A stretch of DNA of 64,000 nt from positions 1,905,883 to 1,969,882 of the forward strand of contig VWZF01001682.1 in assembly GCA_013396755.1 (NCBI GenBank). Direction: 5' to 3'. Positions 26,301 through 37,060 of this stretch are shown here, in pieces (the stretch's first letter is position 1; each line of letters begins with the position of its first letter). The stretch is from Sclerurus mexicanus. Its lineage: Eukaryota > Chordata > Aves > Passeriformes > Furnariidae. The translations under genes were made by a program, and so were the position numbers. The notes below the pieces were generated by a model. The model had not been told where the DNA came from and did not search any database. It was given only the letters and a program-made list of their open reading frames with translations.

Positions 26301-26616
26301 GTTTGAGATTGTTTTAATCTAATCCCTACTTTACAGATAAGGGGAGTTGTACAGCACCTTCTACAATGTATTTCAGGGCATTTTTTTGTGTGTGTGGTTT
26401 TTGTTTGTTTTTATGCCTTGCTGTATGAAGTAATATCTCAAAGATTCTTACTGAGTCAAACCTTCCTCTCTTCAAGCTGGAAGGTAGTTGAATATTATCT
26501 TAACAAAACAAAAAAACTCTGCTTTCTAGGTAATGCTAATTTAAATTCTAATTTACCTGCTTCCAGTATTGCCTCACAGAAAGACCTGAGTTGATGTCTT
26601 GTGATCTGAACCAAAA
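23387..26616. other. Unique AT-rich noncoding sequence, no gene seen
   Basis: Only 60-70 codon frames without recognisable similarity. Short A and T homopolymers and G/T clusters are present. No repeat ends were identified before the LTR at 26617. Confidence 0.6.
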
Positions 26617-27133
26617 TGTTCTGGGTTTAATCCCAGCTGACAACATGTGCCTGCCCATTCCCCTGCCCCACTCTGAATAGAATTGGAAGAGTAAAACTGA
26701 AAAAACTTGTGGGTTGAGATAAAGACAGTCTTTCTCATGGGCAGGCAGGTGTTCGGCAATCCCCCAGAAAACAGCCTTATCATGCATAACGGTGACTTTG
26801 TAAGACAAATGCCATCACTCCAAATGTCTCTCTTTCCTCCTTCTTCCCTAGCTTTATATGCTGAGTGTGAGGCCACAGGGTATAGAATATCTGTTTGGTT
26901 AGTGGGAATCAGCTGTCCTGGTTCTGTCCTCTTCCCAGATTCTTGTGAACCTCTAGTTTTCTCATTGGTGGGACAATTCAAGAAGCAGAAAAGATTTTGA
27001 CACTGTAAGCACTGCCCAGTAATAACAAAAACATTTCTTTATTATCAACACAATTTTCAGGATAGATCCAAAACATATCCCTAAACTAGCTACTATGAGG
27101 AAAATTAACTCTACCCCAGCTAAAATCAGCACA
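26617..27133 (-). mobile_element. Solo LTR, ERVL-like avian endogenous retrovirus
   Basis: On the minus strand the element starts TGTGCTGATTTTAGCTGGGG and ends GGGATTAAACCCAGAACA, giving TG...CA termini. A TATA box lies inside (plus-strand CTTTATA at 26852-26858). The sequence closely follows a common avian LTR I recognise as ERVL-type. The flanks CAAAA (26612-26616) and CAAAC (27134-27138) may be a 5-bp target duplication with one mismatch, the length expected for class III elements. The part of R/U5 that normally follows AAAGACAG is missing near 26727, and with it the usual polyadenylation region. There is no internal retroviral sequence on either side. Frames at 26574-26981 and 26548-26808 are incidental. 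Confidence 0.8.
26852..26858 (-). promoter_or_regulatory. LTR TATA box
   Basis: TATAAAG on the minus strand within the LTR, at the position where such avian LTRs carry their U3 promoter. Whether it is active in this decayed copy is unknown. Confidence 0.5.
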
Positions 27134-27503
27134 CAAACCTAGGTAGCCCAGATTGCTAAAATCCTTTAATTCCCAAATCCCTTCTGATCTTCTACTCCTC
27201 CTACTAATACTAGCCTTCTGCTTTCTCAGCCCCAGCAGTAGCTAAGTACAACAGGTGAACTTGTCCTCAAAAATGTTTACCACAAAAATGGATTACTTTA
27301 ATGCTAGTGAATACCTGTGTTCTGTCATCTTTCAATTGCTTTTACAGAATTGTCTTCAAATCTGAAAAACATGAGAAAATTTCTAGTTATTGTACCATTA
27401 TGTCCACTTAACAAGTTAAGAACTTTAAATAGTCTCAGCTTCACCATCAGTTTTTACTCTTTGACTGTAGACTATGGGTCTTCCTAATGAGTTTTCTCTC
27501 TCT

Positions 27504-27551
27504 TTCTCCTTTTATTTTTTTTTGTTGTTTTTTTTTTTTTTTGGTTTTGCG
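27504..27551. repeat. T-rich tract with G interruptions
   Basis: Long T runs broken by GTTG and GG. Low complexity, of the same type as the other G/T tracts. Confidence 0.75.
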
Positions 27552-28222
27552 GTGGAATTAGTTTCATTTGAAAAATCCTCCTCACAAATGTTTCATCCTG
27601 TTCTCGCTCAAACTCATACCTGTCCTGCTGTATTAGCAATGGATCTGCAGTTCCTTTGTAATTGTTCCAAAAAGCTTATGTGGTTGCTGTCTGCCTTTGA
27701 TCTTTTCACCAGAGATGAATGGGAGTTGTATGTATCCTCTATAAATACTTTTCTACTCTTGTGCTTAGCCTTAGCTGCTTCAGGGCACTGAGTTGGCATG
27801 TACCTTAAAAACCCTGTTAAATGTGTTTTCAAATTAATTATTTATTTTATTATTTCTATTTATAATAATGTGCTAAAATACCATGTCCTTATGATCTAAC
27901 AAGGCTTAATACGAAGGAGGAAGAGCAAGAAAGACAGTACAGCAGAACTGTTGCAGCTATTGCACTGCCTTAGCCTGCCATAGAACCACCCCTTGTGTTT
28001 AGTGCCATGTTTCAAGACTGAAGAACAATCTGGCTCAAAACACAAAGCTTGGGGCTTTTTGTCATTTGGTTAGGGTTTTTTTATTATTATTATTTGAACA
28101 CATTGTAAGCTGGATAATGAAAGAAACTCACATATAGCTGTAGCAGGTGAGAGAAAAATAAGCTGTGGTGTTGAAGATTGGTTTATAGTATCTGAAAGCC
28201 AAGGTATTGTGGAAAAGCTGGT

Positions 28223-28260
28223 TCACTCTTCCTTTTGAAAAGGAAGCCAAAGAAGAGTGA
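28223..28260. other. Overlapping inverted repeats
   Basis: CTTCCTTTT (28228-28236) and AAAAGGAAG (28238-28246) are perfect complements around one central G. The outer arms TCACTCTT (28223-28230) and AAGAGTGA (28253-28260) are also perfect complements. The left arms share bases, so the two hairpins are alternatives. No function is assigned. Confidence 0.55.
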
Positions 28261-29775
28261 CGGGCTTGGCAATTCTCAGTGAAGTTAGGCTTTGTGTGGT
28301 ACATCTTAGTTTGAAAACCTGCTTGACGTTTGACCCTAAATGGGGTTATTGTGACTGAGGTGCAAGAGCTGGTGCTTTGCCTTATTAAACATCATAGAGT
28401 TGGCCTCAGCCTGTTGAGCTATAGTCCTAGAAAAGAGCATATTTGTTGTCATCTAGTTATGAAGGTCATCCTTTGTGCAGGAGGAAACTGTTTGCAGTCC
28501 TTGCTTTCAGCCTATGCACTTCATTCGCTTATTCAAATGAAGAATGTGTTTGGGATTGCTGTGTTTGTGCCAGTTACTTGATAAATGCTGAAATCACAGG
28601 CTCGAGCAAGAATCCATAATGCTTAAGCATGTGCAACACTTACATTCCTAAAGAAGGTTTCATGGATAGAACTTGAGATCCTATAGACCCTTGGTCACTC
28701 AAGAATGTGCTTTCTGACATGTCCTAAAGAGTATTGCATTAGGTTACTCAGGAGGTACTGATGTTCTCTTCAGTTCCTCATGTAACTGAAAAGTTTTTAA
28801 CTTCTTCAAAATAAGTAAATTAATTTCCCTTGTAGCATAAGTGGATTTATGTTTAACATGTAGGAAATACAGTATTCTGTTCAAATTTTGCTTTCTTATA
28901 TTTTGGTTCTTGAATAGCTATGCTGAGAGTTGTTCCTTAGATGCTTAAGATCATTTGAAGAAAATGTGAATTTTTTTTTAAATATAGCTTTAAATCTGAA
29001 AAGAATGTATTTTAGAGCTCTTCTGCACTTGTGGAATAGAATCAGTGTTTGTGTGCAATGGTTTTAAAACAATTGATGGAATTCAAATTGCAAGAAAATT
29101 TCTGGCTAGTTTTTTGGGTAGGAAGCTTTTCAGTTCCTTTGCTTTCTGCACAAGCAAATACTACTTTTTTTTTTTTTTCCAAAGCAAGATTCATACACTA
29201 GGGACATAAAGGAATGCCCTTTCACCCGCACACTTCAGCAAGTTTAGCATAATTCCTAGAGTGAGAACGTAGTAGGGTTATGTACCCTGTTAAGTACTGC
29301 CCAATGTGTATTATTTCAGGTTTTAAATACCAAGGGTATTTTAATTGCTTATTAACAACACTTTAAACTGTCTGATTAATTCCCATTATGAAGAAATTCT
29401 CTAAAATTATTTTTCGTAATACCATAAATGTGGTATTTATTTAATGCAGACAAAGAATCACTAGAGAATGTTTTTGAGTAGGCATTATCTAAGAGGAGGC
29501 TTATTCTTTACATAAGCTTTTTTTTTTTTTAACACAACCTTCACATTTTGGATAGCATGTTGTTCTCCAGTGACTTCAGGGCTCAATTTTACCTTCAATA
29601 TTCATTTTGGCATTATCAAATTACTTTATTATTGAAGACTACTTTTTTCCTTTCTTTACAGGCTATTATGAGCAGGTTCTTAAAAATTATTAGAGATATT
29701 ACTCCATCTGAGTTAGGGTTCAAATGAGACCGTATGCCAAAGTCAAGAGTATAGATTTTCATTTAACAGTAAATG

Positions 29776-29818
29776 AGAGTTAGGGAGAGAGAGAGAAAGG
29801 AGAGAAAGTGAGAGACAG
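29776..29818. repeat. GA-rich simple repeat
   Basis: A purine-only stretch of GAGAGA with AAAGG and AAAGTG interruptions. A decayed (GA)n microsatellite just left of a GC-richer block. Confidence 0.75.
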
Positions 29819-29819
29819 A

Positions 29820-30940
29820 TGATGTAGAAAAAATATCACCACTCTGTGAATTCTGGCAGTGTCCCACTGATCATCTTCTTGTGGTCTTCTCAATTATGAG
29901 AGTCCCAGTCTTGTCAACTGATGGTTGTAGTTTGAATCTGTCAAGAGAAGCCCATGGTGGTAAGGAAAGTTCAGTGTGGTGAGTGAAGAAAGCCCATGTG
30001 GTGATGGAAGAAGTCCATGAGGTTTTATTATGCTCAGGCAATGTAGAAAAACCTGGGGTGTGGAGTTTTACAATGGATGATGTAATACTGGATCACAGGA
30101 CAGGTCATGAGTCTTTGGCACCTTCTAAGACATTGCAGCTGCCTATTATGTCAGTGCAGGTGTGTCCATTATGGTCCATCGCCAGAGACGAATACCATTA
30201 CAGGTGAATGTCTTGGTGCTTCCCCACAGGGAAGTTGTCACAGCTCAGTCATTTGTGTAAGGGAAAGGAAATGCTGCCTTGCCTTGCAGGATTTGCCTCT
30301 TTCCTTACCTTGTTTACCACCTGGCTTGTAGTCTGAGGTGTCAGATATAGACTCCCTCAGCACTGGGGCAGCCACTCTGCTCACTGTTTGAGCCATTAGC
30401 ATTAACAGCCCAGTCTGTCACAGGGGAGAGTGTACAATGAGTCTGTGGGCTATCGCCTCCTCTCAGCCTTGAATACTTCTTAAACCTGCCATGAGTAGAC
30501 AATAGTACCACGTTTAACCTCCACGTTAACCTCCATCAGGAGGCTTAACTCACAGTCCAATTCCCTGAAGTCCAGGAGGCATATTCAGGCAGGGAGTGGG
30601 TCTTCGGTGATCTTAACAACGTTTAAGCCATAAACAATTTCAGTGTGTCATGCAGGCAGACACATGTGCTGGAGTATGTCCAGATCCTATCCACATCTCT
30701 AAAACTCCTTAGAAATGTCTTTTTCACAGCACCTTCAGGGTCTTTCTCTTGCATTTTCTAAATTCATGCCAGCATGTTTAGCTAATTCCCTTACTCCTTC
30801 ACAACCAGATAGGTGAGTGAAAACATATTCTTAAGCTGCTTATGGACCCTATAGACTAACCAGCAAGCTAAGCACCAGAGCTAACTCTCAAGCTATTCCT
30901 CAGTAAAAGCTGCCTCTTCAGCTGGTGATGTGGGAAATTC
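29820..30940. mobile_element. Unclassified old interspersed repeat candidate
   Basis: About 1.1 kb that is clearly richer in G+C than either side. It contains short internal repetition around 29947-30020 (AAGCCCATG and AAGTCCATG with GTGGTG words). The minus strand has AATAAA at 30024-30029. These features fit an old LTR or internal ERV fragment in minus orientation, but I do not recognise the family and see no clear termini or target duplication. The short frames (74 codons) look incidental. It could instead be unique GC-rich sequence. Confidence 0.3.
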
Positions 30941-31100
30941 AATATCATAAATATTCAATATTTATTTAAAAAGGGCAAAAGTAGTGGTGAAGTTCATACA
31001 GAATGATGAGGTAGAAGCCTCACTTTCAGAAGTTAAAAATCCTAGCTCTGAAGTAGTACATAATAAAATGCCTCTTTTCAACTCAGATACTCTTTATAAG

Positions 31101-31120
31101 TGTGTGTGTATATATATATT
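31101..31120. repeat. (TG)n(TA)n microsatellite
   Basis: Four to five TG units followed by about five TA units. Confidence 0.8.
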
Positions 31121-32258
31121 AATCTTCCACTATTGAAATCATCAAGTTGTATCACATGTGTTTTAGGTTTCACTTTAGAAGAAGAACAGTGAATACCTTT
31201 GAAAGGAATCTTTGGTGCACTCTGATAAGTATTGCACACTGGAGTTATTTCAGAGACTCACCAGAATTTTATTGTATGAAAGCCAGTTTTTTGTGTAAAG
31301 GTTTATAGACCTATTCAAGTGTTTTGGGAGGAAAAAAGGCAAAATAATTATTGGAGCTGTAAAAGGGACAGCTGTGTGCATACTGTGTTAGGTGAGCAGA
31401 TTAAGTAATTTTCAAAGGACTGTGTTCTTAAGGATTGGTTCTTTCTAGATATAGACATTACTACTAATGATATATAATTGTTTTCCAATTTCTGGCTATA
31501 CAAAGCTTCCAGCTGTGGAAGAAACTGGAAAAATGAACCTGAAAGGTGCCTTTTCTTCAGTTTGTGCACTTATTTTTAGTTTGTACTAATTTTTTAGTTT
31601 AGTTCTGTTTCTCAGCCACCTACTTATGTTCAGGGAGAAAAGGACAGACAGGGTAATTTGCATGATAAATACAGGTAACAGCGCTTCTAGAATACTCAGT
31701 AGTAATCTCTTACAGATAGAGTGTTTCTAATATGTCATGCTTAAAGGTTACTAGAAATTTATGATTGGTAAAGTCTGGCTAAGGAATTTTGAGCGGTTCA
31801 AGCAAAATAACTTAGTAGTACTAAGTAGTACATCCTGTGGGAAAGATTTCACTAATTCATCGTTACTTTAGTGCTTATATCTTTAGTCACTTTAGATATT
31901 TTGTAATTGAAATATTCAAAGGTATTAGATTAGATTTTGTAAGTCTATGTACGAATGTAAATTTTGTTTTAGTGGAGGGAACAGAAGATATGTATACAAA
32001 CTCCTTTTAAGTAGCATAAAATCCACCTTTCAAGCTCAATATGCTGAGAAGACAGTCATGATTTAGCAAAATATGAAAACCTGAATGTTATATTCTCAGT
32101 TATTATCATTTCATTTACATAACAGTTCTCTTAATTTCATTACGGTGCTGACCATTTTATATTTTTTTCATACCTTCTTCATAGTGCAATTGAACTGAAT
32201 AGTACAAGAGGATTTTTTCATATGTTTTATTTATGTCCTTAGTGTTGCATTCTTGGCA

Positions 32259-32370
32259 ATTTTTTTTGTGTAGTTGTTTTCTGGATTTGTGTTTGGTTTT
32301 TTTGTGCATATTTTGGGATGGATTTTTAGTTCTTGGTTTTCTTTGTGGGTTTGTGGCTTTTTTTAAAATT
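32259..32370. repeat. G/T-rich low-complexity tract
   Basis: The plus strand is dominated by T with G pairs and triplets (GGTTTT, TTTGTGGG). Same class as the tracts near 3.6, 7.9 and 59 kb. Confidence 0.7.
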
Positions 32371-33540
32371 GTTATGAGATTGTTTTATATATTTTGAAGT
32401 AATATATTTTATGTAATGCAAATTTTCCTGTTGGAGTTTTACTTGGTTTCTGCTTGCCATGGCATCATTTATCTTGATCAGCTATGCAACTTAGTGTCAC
32501 AAGAAAATACAAAGAGCTTAATCATCATTTAGAGAAACTGATAATAACTATTTGCGGAGACATAAACTGAGATTAAACTAAATATGGGGAGCTAAGGCTA
32601 TGTCTATGGGTGTGTGTACATCAGCATTTCCATTCAGGTGGGACATCTCCATTTGTGTCCCAGAGCAGTCATGGAGAGTATGGCTGGGTTCCTCATAAAG
32701 AAAACTGATCCATAAAACAAACTGTGCCTTCCAGGGGTAGAGGAAATGCACTCCAATGTTTCTTGGGCATTCACACAGAGCACCAAATGGCCTGGAGTAA
32801 ACCCTCATGAAATGGATGCAGTTGTGGGCATGGCTTCAGCACCAGATGAGAGTTCATCTTGTATCATGCTATGTATAGAGAGAAGAGGCATTTTCTGTCC
32901 ATCAAGGTCCCTTAGGAAAGCTACCTTCTTAGTCAAAATTAGTGTTTCTAAATATTATCTCAAAGTATGTAGTTATGAAGAAAAGTTACTTTTTGTCTTT
33001 GAAATGCTCTGTAATATCTTACTGTACTGTCATCAGTAACCACTAGTAGAAAGCTGGGGCACAGAGCACTTACTAATTTCCTTTAGCATACACTTCTTTG
33101 TGGCTTTACCTTTAGCCTGGGTGTAGAGCAGGATAAGTTAGAAGGGGTAACATATCATCATACAGGATTCACCAGTACTTGGAATTGATGGCACAAATCT
33201 GTTTGGTGAGTTTGGTTGTTATATGGCTGCTTAATACAAAATTCATTAAGTCCTTGTGCAAGGGAATGGGTCACAGATAAACTTTATTTTCTTACTCATC
33301 TAGAAAATAGTGGCTTTCCTTTACTGTGGCACAACTTTGGGAGAATTTTGCTCATGTGACTGCCTTTCTAAAATTAACCTCAAGCATAGTTAGGGTTAGA
33401 GAAGGCTACGTGGATCTCAATAGCAGTAGGGAACTGCATCAGAAATGTTGTATGGAAATTGTCATAGCAGATAATTATTAAAAGAAGGTAACATCAATTT
33501 ATTGGGAGTGGTTTTAAAACAAACTGCTAGCAGCTGAGTT

Positions 33541-34362
33541 CTGAAGGAATGTTTGAAGGTTCAGCTTCTATTAAAACTGTGTGGCTTATCAGGCCTGTCA
33601 TCCAAGACCTGGAAGACTCTATAGATTCAAATGAAGTGGGAGTTCCATCAGTTTTGTCTGTGTGTTCAGGCCCACTTAAAGTACCTGGACAGTCCAACAG
33701 TAATTGGTTTAATGTCTACCACTTAAATAATTCAGGAAGTGGCTCACTGGGTCACTGGAGGCTGGCATCAGCTCAAAGCTGGAATGCATCAGTGAAAAAG
33801 AAGGGATGCTGACAGCTACCAGGTCACTGTCAGGCTGCAGTGGAACTCAAGTCCAAGTTTTAGGTGCCAAAGTCATTTACAGGTTTGTATTTGTCTGTCT
33901 CTGTCAGGTGGAACACTGTTGGGGAAAAAACCCAAACATACAAAATAAGCAACCCTAGCCCCAGTGTCCTCCAACCAACCCTACCCCTAAAAAAACAGAG
34001 CTTAGCAATTCACGTGGTTACAAGCAAACTGAGAATCAAGCAGTTCATAAGCCTACAAAGTTGCAAGTCCCTACCACCACCTGCCCCCATGTGGTGTCAC
34101 AAATGCACCTCGTCTTCTGGGAGTGAGGTTTCCCCTACTTACACATACCCGTGCTGGAGGTGAGTGCTTTTTGTGTGCCCTACGATCCACATGCTGGTGA
34201 CAAAACATCCAGGCCTTCTGAAGTGCAGATGGAGGTGTGGGGAGTCTACCCGTACTTGTTACTGTGTTGTCACATCTGCTGGATGCTATCCCAGTGCCTG
34301 GAAGGAAAGGTCACTCTAAGTGGAGGGGACAAGGTCAGTGATCTCTATCTATGACAGAATTC
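33541..34362. mobile_element. Unclassified GC-richer block, possible LTR
   Basis: Base composition shifts clearly from the AT-rich flanks. Three short frames (33549-33812, 33864-34163 and 34151-34354) are open but match no family I know. One possible LTR reading runs from TGTTGGGG at 33917 to TATGACA at 34356, flanked by GAACAC and GAATTC (four of six bases shared). That reading is weak and could be chance. It is reported as a probable repeat of unknown family. Confidence 0.25.
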
Positions 34363-36620
34363 AAAAAATGCTTTGTCTTCTAGTAAATTATTTTCTTCTT
34401 TGTTCCTGCCCTTGCAAATATTTATTATTCCTTTTTACTTTTCTATAAATGACCCCTTAAAACCTCATTGTAGTTTCCTGGTTGATGTTTGGTCTGACCA
34501 ACTCTTATCTAGCATTATAATTCTTGGGCGAATGTGCTGATAGGCAGTTCTGGATGATCCTTTCACATGCCCTTCGCACTCGCATCCCTGCCACATCAGC
34601 TGCTGTTACCCAGACCAGTGCATAGTAGAAAAATTTGAGATTTTAATTATCCAAATGCCAGGGAACAGACCAAACTGAAAAGGATAACAGTGGAGGTAGG
34701 TGAAAAAGAGTGCAGAACAAGACCTCTGTCTTTGAGCAGTGGAGATATTTTAAGTCATTTTTTTACCATACTGTGCCCTGAGGCCCAAGTCATCATTTAG
34801 TCTTAATTTTATATACTGCTATCTGCATTTACGGATTTTTTTTTTTGATTTTTTAACTTGTAACTTAATTAGCTCTAGCCATTTTTCTTCCTTAGAGCTA
34901 TTTGATCACTTTGGAACTTTCTTTTATATAAATTTGTAATATGAGATGACTGAAAGGATTCTTCTTACTTTCCAGGTGCCTTTGAATAAACTCCTTCTTT
35001 TCAGTTTTCTAATATGCTTTCAACCAGTTACTTTCTATTATGTTTTTTTAATTAAGGAATCCTACATTATTTTGTCAGGAAAAAAAAAAGGCAAAACTAT
35101 GTGTAATATTTATTTCATTAAAGTTGAAACATTAAATGAGTCTTAATATTGTTTTACAGTAACCTTGTAAGGGCCCTGGCATTTCTTGAGGGGAGGGGAC
35201 AAGGAGCTTGTTGCATAGAAATAAATGAATGAGTTAGGTTAGAAGTTAATTTACCTCTCCAGTGGACCTTATTATTTAATGTTTATAATGTGTGAGAGTA
35301 TTCTGAAGACTGAAGTCTTCAAGGTCTCAGCTGAAATTTACCTCATTTTTATAAATATTCATGGCTGCACCTGTTTCTATGTTGCTATCTCTCTGTCAGG
35401 AAGTGGGAGGGAATGAACCCCAATTCTGCAGGTTTTCTCATAGAAAACAATTGGAATGTATAACAGAGCAGCCTGAGATGTTTATGATATGAAGAAGATG
35501 TTTCTGTTCACTTGAGAGCCTTAAGCAAGAAATGCTGGTCCATGGAAGGAGAGAAGATGCCAGCATTATTTATACACTATCATTGGTCCTTCAGCTGTCA
35601 TCTCCATCTGAGCTGAAATAATCAGTTGAGAAGTTTTATCTTTGTTAATTTGAGTTGTAAAATGCTAACAGAAATATTCTAGAAGTTACTCCTTCCCTCC
35701 CCACCCTCCATACCCTTCACCAAAAAAGAAGAAAAAAGTAAGACTGCCTCTGTCTTTCTTCCTGCTGCCATTTTCATTGGAGGCTATAGTCCTGCCACTT
35801 CCAAATTGGGATACCTTCGGAAAATTAGCAAAATAATTCATTACTATTGCATGCAGCTCTTCATAGTGTAGGGAAATTTTGACCTGTTCCACCTAGTGAA
35901 ATCAGCTTATTGAAGAGATCCAGTTAGTGCCAGAAAAGGTACAAGAATAGAACAAGATTAGTTATGGCAAAGAAGGAAGAAAGGAATAGCAGAATAGCAG
36001 AAGAGGAGGGAGGATGGACTTTTTTTTTTTTTTGGAAGTATCAAGTTGCATGTATAAATTTCCTAGCTTTCAGAGAGCTAAAATGAATCCAAAAAGTGTT
36101 CTAGTAGAGCTATCATCAGGTGCAAGGTGTGGCCCAAAGAAGAGATGAGATGAGGTACCTGAGGTGCTACTCTTTCAGTATTATTAGGCTTCTTTTCCTA
36201 TTCTTCTTTTCCTTGTCAAAAAGAGTATAATAGATTTGTCTTAAAATTGTTCATTTGTATAATTTGGCTTTGCACAAAAAAAATTTAAAACTCCATGGAG
36301 CAGATACTGTGCAAGTTATATAGAATTAATCAAAAGCAAGCCCTTCAAAGAGACAAATGCAACTTAAAGTCTGAATTTAGAAAGAACAGAAAGTATCTGC
36401 TTCCTGTTGCTTTATAGAGGCAGAGACCTATCTTCTCTTATTTTTTCCCTTAAAGAGCTATCTTACTAAGGAGCAATGATTCAACTCAACCTGAATATTG
36501 TGGTAAACTGTCTTCTGAGGAATGGTTGCTATTTTCTTTACAGCTGCTACCTTAAAGCTGCCACCTTCAAGCATTGTGTGTCCCTTATACAAATGAAATA
36601 TGATGTTGCAAACATTGTTG
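34363..36620. other. Unique noncoding sequence, no gene seen
   Basis: AT-rich with short homopolymers. The only notable site is a guanine-tract motif on the minus strand at 35695-35715. Confidence 0.6.
35695..35715 (-). other. G-quadruplex-forming motif
   Basis: On the minus strand four guanine tracts of 3, 3, 4 and 3 bases are separated by loops of 6, 1 and 1 bases. This satisfies the usual G3+N1-7 rule, and the two single-base loops favour a stable parallel fold. No gene or promoter is recognisable nearby. Confidence 0.6.
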
Positions 36621-36696
36621 ATGTCCCTGCTTGTTGCAGGGGAGTGGAATAGGTGGTCTTTAAAATCACTTCTAATCTAAACTGTTCTGTGATTTT
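36621..36696 (+). mobile_element. CR1 3' end fragment
   Basis: The words GGAATAGGTGGTCTTTAAAA, then CTTCTAATCTAAACTGTTCT and GTGATT follow the CR1 3' end, which normally reads tggactagatgatctttaaa...ttccaaccc...attctatgatt. About 76 bp survive. The copy is old and has only the tail, as expected of strongly 5'-truncated LINE insertions. Confidence 0.75.
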
Positions 36697-37002
36697 AAAT
36701 ATACCATTGTTTCATCAGCCCTGCAGAGGCAACACGTGTAAGGGGAGTCTGTTGTGTTTGGTGAAAGGAGGATTAAATGTACTGCTTTTTATAAATATTA
36801 AGATATAAGTTTAAAAGTAAGCAGATTACAAATTAGTTCAGTTTCTTATCTTGGTCTTCATCCTCCGTCAAATCACCAAATATTTGAAACATAGGAAAAT
36901 GAGAAACAGTTTTACATAGTATTTATGACTGAGTAGCAGAAAGCTTATAAATTGGTTGTACACCTCTGTAATTGAAACTTGAGAGTTTGCTGCTCTGTGC
37001 TT

Positions 37003-37060
37003 TAGGGTTTTTGTTGTTGGATTTTTTGTTGTGGGGTTTTGGGGTTTTTTTTGGAACTTG
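37003..37060. repeat. G/T-rich low-complexity tract
   Basis: Contains GGGGTTTTGGGG at 37033-37044 within T-rich sequence. Low complexity, no coding capacity. Confidence 0.75.

Larger units (their letters stand above)
27134..29775. other. Unique noncoding sequence, no gene seen
   Basis: Contains a T-rich tract (27504-27551) and a hairpin-forming stretch (28223-28260), both listed. Frames reach 105 codons (27474-27791), but that one begins in the T-rich tract and has no recognised domain. Confidence 0.55.
30941..33540. other. Unique AT-rich noncoding sequence, no gene seen
   Basis: Contains a TG/TA microsatellite at 31101-31120 and a G/T-rich tract at 32259-32370. A somewhat GC-richer patch at 32590-32910 has a 97-codon frame (32746-33039) without recognised similarity. 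Confidence 0.55.

Noticed and set aside
26574..26981. 135-codon minus-strand frame
   Set aside because: Lies within the solo LTR, which is noncoding in its family. Chance openness of GC-richer sequence.
33388..33397. Interstitial telomere-like TTAGGGTTAG
   Set aside because: Under two units. Expected by chance in 64 kb.
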